NCBI GenBank assembly: GCA_024653875.1
Contig: JANLHE010000397.1
Coordinates: forward strand, 1-14,218
Direction: 5' to 3'
Source of the DNA: Acidobacteriota bacterium
GTDB taxonomy: Bacteria; Acidobacteriota; Vicinamibacteria; Vicinamibacterales; SCN-69-37
Length of the DNA stretch: 14,218 nt
A model generated the notes under the pieces. The model was not told where the DNA came from, made no database searches, and worked only from the letters and a program-made list of their open reading frames with translations. Shown here piece after piece: positions 7,245 to 14,218 of this stretch. Positions within the stretch are counted from its first letter, which is position 1, and every line of letters starts with the position of its first letter. The position numbers and the translations under genes are program-made.

Positions 7245-8394
7245 GCCGGCGCCACCCGTGTCCCCGCGCCGCGTGATGATCTCGTGCGGCGAGGCGTCCG
7301 GCGATCTCTACGCCGGCGCCCTCGTCCGCGCGTTGCAGGCGCTCGCGCCGGGCACCACCGCGTTTGGATTTGGCGGCGCGCAGCTCTCGGCCGCCGGGGC
7401 CGAGCTCATCGGCGACTATCACGGCTTCAGCGTGACCGGCCTGACAGAGGCTCTGTCGGTGGTGCGCAAATCGTGGACGATGCTGGGCACGCTGGAGGCG
7501 GCCGCGCGCGCGCGCACGCCGGACGTGTTCGTGGCCATCGATTTTCCTGATTTCAACTTCCGCCTGCTGCCGGTGATGCACCGGCTCGGCATCCCGATCG
7601 TGTACTACATCAGCCCGCAACTGTGGGCGTGGCGCGCCGGCCGTCTCAAGACGCTGAAGCGGTACGTGTCCAGGATGCTGGTCATCTTCCCGTTCGAAGA
7701 GGCGATCTACACGGATGCCGGCGTGCCGGTGGAGTTCGTCGGGCATCCGCTGATCGATCTGGCGGCGGCGGGCCGCTCGCGTGACGACACCTGCCGCGCG
7801 GCCGGTCTGGACCCCGCGCGTCCCGTGGTGGCGCTGCTGCCAGGAAGCCGGCGCAACGAACTGCACCTGCTGTTGCCGACGCTGGTGGATGCGGCCACGC
7901 GGCTGGCGCGCGACGTGCCCGGCGTGCAGTTCCTGGTGGCGCGGGCGCCGGCGCTCGACAACAGCCTGTTCGCGCCGCTGGACGCGTTGCGCGCGGCCGG
8001 CGTTCCCCTCGGAATCCTCTCCGGCGCGGCGGACGACGTGCTGGCCGCCTCGGACATCGTCGTCACCGCATCGGGCACGGCGACGGTGCAGACCGCGCTG
8101 CACCAGCGGCCGATGGTCATTGTTTATCGCGTGTCGCCGGTGACCTATGCCATCGGCAGGCGGTTCGTGCGGGTCGAGAACTACGGCATGGTCAACCTGG
8201 TGGCGGGCCGGCCGATTGTGCGGGAGCTGATCCAGGACGCGTGCACCGCCGATGCTGTCGCGGCCGAGGCGCGCGCCCTGCTGACCGACCCCGCGCGCGC
8301 CGCCGCCATGCGCACCGGCCTCGCCGATGTCGTCAGCCGGCTCGGCGGCCCGGGCGCCTCGGAGCGCGCCGCCGCGGCGGTGCTCAGGGCCTAG
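7237..8394 (+). CDS. lpxB: LpxB, lipid A disaccharide synthase
   Basis: LpxB joins UDP-2,3-diacylglucosamine and lipid X with a beta-1,6 bond to make the lipid A disaccharide, at the cytoplasmic face of the inner membrane. The 385-residue product has the length and motifs of the GT19 family: CGEASGDLYAG (18-28), AIDFPDFNFR, YYISPQLWAWRAGR, FVGHPL, LLPGSRRNE, and the UDP-binding region ASGTATVQTAL followed by VNLVAGRPIVRELIQ. The GTG start at 7237 lies eight bases inside the M16 partner gene and gives MTEPAPP before the first strand. A downstream ATG at 7276 would cut close to the first strand, so GTG is preferred. Translational coupling to the M16 gene is likely, as no strong Shine-Dalgarno is present. 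Confidence 0.96.
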   Translation: MTEPAPPVSPRRVMISCGEASGDLYAGALVRALQALAPGTTAFGFGGAQLSAAGAELIGDYHGFSVTGLTEALSVVRKSWTMLGTLEAAARARTPDVFVAIDFPDFNFRLLPVMHRLGIPIVYYISPQLWAWRAGRLKTLKRYVSRMLVIFPFEEAIYTDAGVPVEFVGHPLIDLAAAGRSRDDTCRAAGLDPARPVVALLPGSRRNELHLLLPTLVDAATRLARDVPGVQFLVARAPALDNSLFAPLDALRAAGVPLGILSGAADDVLAASDIVVTASGTATVQTALHQRPMVIVYRVSPVTYAIGRRFVRVENYGMVNLVAGRPIVRELIQDACTADAVAAEARALLTDPARAAAMRTGLADVVSRLGGPGASERAAAAVLRA

Positions 8395-8397
8395 ACT
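8392..8397 (+). promoter_or_regulatory. Candidate -10 box (TAGACT) 6 bp before the 8404 start
   Basis: TAGACT fits TAnnnT and overlaps the lpxB stop codon. It is followed by GGACAC and then the ATG, which would allow a leaderless transcript for the three-gene envelope cluster. The TAG is shared with the stop codon, so part of the match is free. No -35 is seen. Confidence 0.3.
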
Positions 8398-8403
8398 GGA
8401 CAC

Positions 8404-8961
8404 ATGGTGCGTCGCATGTGTCTGGTCGTGATTCTGGGGGTGGGCCTGGCCCACGCCGCGTTGGGCGCCAACACGTTTCTCAGCGCTGAATTCCGCGAGA
8501 TTGTGGCGGACTCGGCGGTGGTGGTGCGCGGGCGCGTGACCGACGTGCGCGCGGCGCGGTCCGCCGCGGGTGACGTGGAGTCCGTGGTCACCATTGCCGT
8601 GGATGCCGTGCTCAAGGGCGCGGCCGGTCCGTTCGTGTCGATGCGGGTGCCGGGCGGCGTGATTGGCCGGTATCGCACCGTGATGACCGGCGCACCGGCG
8701 ATGCGCGTCGGGGAGCAGGCGGTGTTCTTCCTGAAGCGGGGGCCGGGTGACACGTGGTGGCCGGTCGGGTTGTCGCAGGGCATCTACCGCCTCACGGCGG
8801 CGTCGCCGCGCGCCGCGCCGTCCGTCAGGGCGCCGGTCGTGGCCGGCGTCACCACGAACGCCTCGGGACCCGTGGTCAGAGGCGACGCGCGCCGCAAGTC
8901 GATGCCGCTTCCAGAGTTTGAATCGCTGGTTCGCCTCGTAGTGGCGGCGAGGACACCATGA
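8404..8961 (+). CDS. Secreted protein of unknown function, possible OB/NTR (TIMP-like) fold
   Basis: This 185-residue protein has a signal peptide of about 21 residues (LAHAALGA|N). The mature part begins with FREIVADSAVVVRGRVTDVRA. It continues with alternating strands (VVTIAVDAVLKGAAGPFVSMRVPGG in two pieces, about 61-85), then MRVGEQAVFFLKRG (100-113) and WWPVGLSQGIYRL (118-130). The order V-GxV-V, TxxVxxxLKG, GE-ahhFL resembles bacterial proteins with a TIMP/netrin-like OB fold, but this is by-eye pattern matching and no family is certain. There are no cysteines in the mature chain, so the N-terminal Cys mechanism of animal TIMPs cannot apply. It overlaps the matrixin-like protease gene by four bases, suggesting a partner role. 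A downstream ATG at 8416 is an alternative start. Confidence 0.8.
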   Translation: MVRRMCLVVILGVGLAHAALGANTFLSAEFREIVADSAVVVRGRVTDVRAARSAAGDVESVVTIAVDAVLKGAAGPFVSMRVPGGVIGRYRTVMTGAPAMRVGEQAVFFLKRGPGDTWWPVGLSQGIYRLTAASPRAAPSVRAPVVAGVTTNASGPVVRGDARRKSMPLPEFESLVRLVVAARTP

Positions 8962-9938
8962 GTCGCCTCATTGCCTCGTTCCTCCTCGCGGGCCTCATGG
9001 CAGCGACGCCAATGGCCTACCTGAAGCTGGGCTTCTTCACCTCCACCGGCCTGGTCGGCATCCACTGGACGCAACCAGTCAGCTATTTCGTCACCAACCG
9101 CGACGCGGACGGGGTGACGGCGGCGCAACTGCAAGCGGCCATGGGCCGCGCGTTCTCGACGTGGGCGTCGGTGCCCCGTGTGGCTGTCACCCACTCGTTC
9201 ACGGGTTTCACCGGCGCGGAACCGTTTGCGGCCGACGGCATCAACGTCATCGGCTTCCGCGCCCGGCCGGAACTGGATCGCACGCTGGGCGCCGCGACGT
9301 TCGAGTTCGACGAGGTGACCGGACAGATTCTGGAGTCGGACATCTTCTTCAACACCACCTTCAAGTGGTCGGTGGCGCCGGCCGGCCAGGCGGAGCGATT
9401 CGACCTGGAGTCGGTCGGCTTGCACGAGGTCGGCCACCTGCTGGGGATGGGGCACTCCGCCCTCGGTGAAACCGAGATTCGGTCAACCGGGGGCAGGCGC
9501 GTGCTCGGGAAACGCGCCGTCATGTTTCCCATCGCGTATCCGGCCGGCAACATCGAGGACCGGACGCTCGAGGCCGATGACCGGGCGGGGTTCGCGGACA
9601 TTTACGGCAGCGGCGCGCAGACGGGCACCATCAGCGGCCGCGTGACGCTGGGCAATGCCGGCATCTTTGGCGCGCACGTGACGGCGCTGCACACCGGCAC
9701 GGGGGACCTCGTCAGTACCTTCTCCCTCACGGCCGCAGGCGACTTCACCATGGCCGGCCTCGCCCCCGGCCTCTACGTTGTCCGCGTCGAACCGTTGGAT
9801 GACGCCGATCTCGACAGCTTCTTCGACGAAGACACCGGGGTGAACATCAGCTTCAAGCCGGCGTTCTTCGCGAAACTCGTGCCCGTACCGCGCGGGGGCG
9901 CCGGGCCGTCCCTTCACATCGTGGTGAACGCGAAATGA
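8958..9938 (+). CDS. Secreted matrixin-like metalloprotease with C-terminal Cna-B/carboxypeptidase-regulatory-like domain
   Basis: This 326-residue metzincin has a hydrophobic export signal (about 1-20), a catalytic domain (about 35-217), and a beta-sandwich domain starting TISGRVTLGNAGIFGAHV (224-241). The zinc site is complete: H156-E157-VG-H160-LLGMG-H166 with Met-turn Met189 in AVMFP. The C-terminal domain shows GDFTMAGLAPGLYVVRVEP, typical of transthyretin-like Cna-B or carboxypeptidase-regulatory modules. It is followed by an Asp-rich segment (281-292) that might bind calcium. No propeptide cysteine switch is apparent. GAGG at 8949-8952, 5 bases before the ATG, serves as Shine-Dalgarno. 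It overlaps both neighbours by four bases, so the three envelope genes are likely co-translated. Substrates are unknown. Confidence 0.9.
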   Translation: MSRLIASFLLAGLMAATPMAYLKLGFFTSTGLVGIHWTQPVSYFVTNRDADGVTAAQLQAAMGRAFSTWASVPRVAVTHSFTGFTGAEPFAADGINVIGFRARPELDRTLGAATFEFDEVTGQILESDIFFNTTFKWSVAPAGQAERFDLESVGLHEVGHLLGMGHSALGETEIRSTGGRRVLGKRAVMFPIAYPAGNIEDRTLEADDRAGFADIYGSGAQTGTISGRVTLGNAGIFGAHVTALHTGTGDLVSTFSLTAAGDFTMAGLAPGLYVVRVEPLDDADLDSFFDEDTGVNISFKPAFFAKLVPVPRGGAGPSLHIVVNAK

Positions 9939-10594
9939 CCCGGGTCCTGCTCGCACTGACTACTTGTGTGTTCGCGACCACGGTCACCGCGGCCTCGGCG
10001 CAGACGCCGCGGGTGGAGGTGACTCTTGGCGGCGTCGTCTCCGGACGTGCGTCGGCGGGGGACGTGAACGCCACGCTCGTCGACTCTGGCGGCAACGCGC
10101 TGACGCTCTTCAAGACGTCGAACCGGGTGGCCACGGGCACGGGTGCGGAGGCACAGATCGCCGTGCGGATCCGGCCGCGCCTGCTGATCGAACTTGGCGG
10201 CAGCTGGGTGAAGGCGAACCTGGAGACCCGGGTGACGTCGGACTTCGAGGACGCGGCGCCGATGACCGCGCGCCTGGGACTGCACCAGTTCACGGTGGAA
10301 GGGTCCCTGCAGTACCGGTTGTCGAGGCGCGGCCGATGGGATCCGTTTGTGCGCGCGGGCGCGGGCTGGCTCAGGGAACTGACCACCGATCGGACGCTTG
10401 TGGCGAACGGGTTGAGCGCGAATCTCGGGGGCGGCATAAAATACTGGGTGCGCGAGTCGCGCCCGGGGCTGTTCGGGCGGCTGGCGCTCCGCGCCGAGGT
10501 CCGGTTGGGGGCCAGGCACGGGGGAATCGCCTTCGGGGATGCAGGCACGCGCCTGGCTCCGATGTTCGCCGCGGGGCTGGTTATCGGTCGGTAG
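9935..10594 (+). CDS. Small outer-membrane beta-barrel protein
   Basis: The product (219 aa) has a clear signal peptide (cleavage near ASA22|Q23). The mature chain is almost entirely alternating-hydrophobicity strands: VEVTLGGVVSG, QIAVRIRPRLLIELGGSWV, FTVEGSLQYRL, FVRAGAGWL, LGGGIKYWV, LALRAEVRLGARHG, and a final strand APMFAAGLVIGR. This fits an eight-stranded barrel of the OmpA/OmpW size class. The specific family is not recognised. The C-terminal residue is Arg rather than the usual Phe, and the last strand is short. The gene overlaps the protease gene by four bases and precedes acnA by 11 bases. It could be an anchor or export partner for the two secreted proteins upstream, or an unrelated structural porin-like protein. 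Confidence 0.82.
   Translation: MTRVLLALTTCVFATTVTAASAQTPRVEVTLGGVVSGRASAGDVNATLVDSGGNALTLFKTSNRVATGTGAEAQIAVRIRPRLLIELGGSWVKANLETRVTSDFEDAAPMTARLGLHQFTVEGSLQYRLSRRGRWDPFVRAGAGWLRELTTDRTLVANGLSANLGGGIKYWVRESRPGLFGRLALRAEVRLGARHGGIAFGDAGTRLAPMFAAGLVIGR
10412..10442 (+). promoter_or_regulatory. Candidate sigma70-type promoter inside the barrel gene, upstream of acnA
   Basis: TTGAGC (10412-10417) and TAAAAT (10437-10442) are separated by 19 bp. CATAAAATACT is one of the few AT-rich islands in the region, about 165 bases before the acnA start. The spacer is longer than the preferred 17, so the match is only suggestive. Confidence 0.3.
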
Positions 10595-10605
10595 GACCAC
10601 TCAAC

Positions 10606-13304
<2,699 letters not shown>

Positions 13305-13308
<4 letters not shown>

Positions 13309-14218
13309 ACCGCGTCACGGCCTCAGCCATCAAAGCCCGCGCCGCCGAGGCCGGTTTCGATCTCTGCGGCATTGCACGAGCCGGTGAGCACCCGAAGCTG
13401 GCCCGCCTGGCCGAGTGGATTGCGCAGGGTCGCGCGGGCGAGATGCGGTACCTCGAGGATTCCGCCGGCGAACGCCGCGACGTCCGGAAATCCCTCGCGA
13501 CCGCCAGGTCGGTGATCTCCGTCGCTGTCTTGTACAACGCGAAAGTCGGACCCCAGGACCCCAGGACCTCAGGACCCCAGGACCTCGATGTCGTCCGTGT
13601 GGCGAAGTACGCCCGCGGCGCCGACTATCACGCGGTCCTGCGTGCTCGTCTGCGTGCGCTGCTGGCGTGGCTCGCGAGCGCGGCGCCCCCCGGCCTCGAG
13701 GCGTTCACGTGCGTGGACGATGGGCCGGTGCAGGAGCGGGTGTATGCGGAAGCGGCGGGGCTGGGGTGGATTGGAAAGAACACGTGCCTGATCAATCCGG
13801 AGATCGGGTCGTGGTTGTTTCTCGGCGAGATCGTCACCAACCTGGAGCTGGAGCCCGATACGCCCGGTGTCGATCAGTGCGGCACGTGTACCCGCTGCAT
13901 TGAGGCGTGTCCGACGCAGGCCATCGTCGCGCCGTACGAGCTGGATGCGAGGCTGTGCCTGTCGTATCTGACCATCGAGGTGCGCGGCGCGGTGGAGGCG
14001 TCGTTGCAGCCGGCGGTGCGCGAGCACATTTTCGGGTGCGATATCTGTCAGGACGTGTGTCCGTGGAATCGCCGCGCCGGCGTCAGCGACGACCCGGCCT
14101 GGCAGCCGCGCGAGGTCTTCCGTTCGCCGCGCCTGATCGATCTCTGTCGCATGACGGATGAGGCGTGGGTGACCGCGCTCAAGGGCAGCGCCATGAAGCG
14201 CGCCGGCCTCCACCGCAT
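13305..14218 (+). CDS. queG: QueG, epoxyqueuosine reductase (C-terminus cut by window edge)
   Basis: QueG reduces epoxyqueuosine to queuosine in the tRNA wobble position, using cobalamin and two [4Fe-4S] clusters. 304 codons are present. Visible signatures are KYARGADYH (101-109), the catalytic Asp138 region CVDDGPVQER, GLGWIGKNTCLI, cluster motif C192-x2-C195-x2-C198-x3-C202, and the second set C218, C245, C248, C252 in GCDICQDVCPWN. The C-terminal HEAT-like part runs off the window. Between strands at about 78-96 lies a linker (GPQDPRTSGPQDL, 82-94) encoded by five 8-bp tandem repeats. The family is variable in length there, so the frame is intact and the protein should be functional. The start overlaps acnA by four bases with no Shine-Dalgarno, so it is likely translated by coupling. 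Confidence 0.96.
13548..13587 (+). repeat. Five tandem 8-bp units (GGACCYCA) inside queG
   Basis: The units in order are GGACCCCA, GGACCCCA, GGACCTCA, GGACCCCA and GGACCTCG, with no gaps. Eight is not a multiple of three, so the three reading phases recur every three units and encode GPQDPRTS followed by GPQDL (residues 82-94). A gain or loss of one or two units would shift the queG frame, while three units would not. Confidence 0.95.

Noticed and set aside
13548..13587. The queG tandem repeats as a CRISPR-like or protein-binding array.
   Set aside because: The units are only 8 bp with no spacers and lie inside a coding frame, so a simple tandem repeat explains them.

Overview
This window looks like a piece of a chromosome from a GC-rich, diderm, lipid A-making bacterium. 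The gene styles (paired secreted M16 proteins, a matrixin-like protease followed by a small outer-membrane barrel, a Mit_KHE1-like protein) suggest Acidobacteriota, perhaps the Vicinamibacteria. That placement is an inference from general knowledge, not from a search. No tRNA, rRNA, CRISPR array, insertion sequence, integrase or phage gene is visible. By my start-codon choices only about 80 of 14,218 bases lie outside a gene, and the largest gap is 32 bases.

Layout. On the minus strand, gatC (1380-1679) and gatA (1-1383, C-terminus cut by the window edge) encode two subunits of the tRNA-dependent amidotransferase. Every other gene is on the plus strand. A secreted trinuclear-zinc PLC/S1-P1-fold hydrolase (1702-2634) is followed by a Mit_KHE1-like protein (2634-3368). 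Next come lpxD (3401-4387), a catalytic M16 zinc protease (4396-5763), its zinc-less partner (5760-7244) and lpxB (7237-8394). A secreted OB/NTR-like protein (8404-8961), a matrixin-like metalloprotease (8958-9938) and an outer-membrane beta-barrel (9935-10594) follow, with four-base start/stop overlaps between them. The window ends with aconitase acnA (10606-13308) and queG (13305 to the right edge, C-terminus cut).

How the genes relate. LpxD and LpxB are two steps of Raetz-pathway lipid A synthesis. fabZ and lpxA, which often sit between them, are replaced by the M16 pair. That pair has a cleanly split active site: the first protein carries HxxEH but not the R/Y pair, while the second has alanines at the zinc positions but keeps R/Y. 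It is therefore expected to act as an obligate periplasmic heterodimer. The 8404-10594 trio is all exported and probably works together at the cell envelope. gatCA, acnA and queG are housekeeping genes that share the dense arrangement.

The main points for a second look are: the split-site M16 pair inside the lipid A cluster; five 8-bp tandem repeats inside queG, where single-unit changes would shift the frame; a mirror-symmetric 10-bp palindrome exactly midway between two divergent start codons, plus -10-like hexamers 6-7 bp before other starts, suggesting leaderless transcripts; and a possible protease/TIMP-like partner pair. I see no wholly new system; most of the window is recognisable core genome with unusual details.
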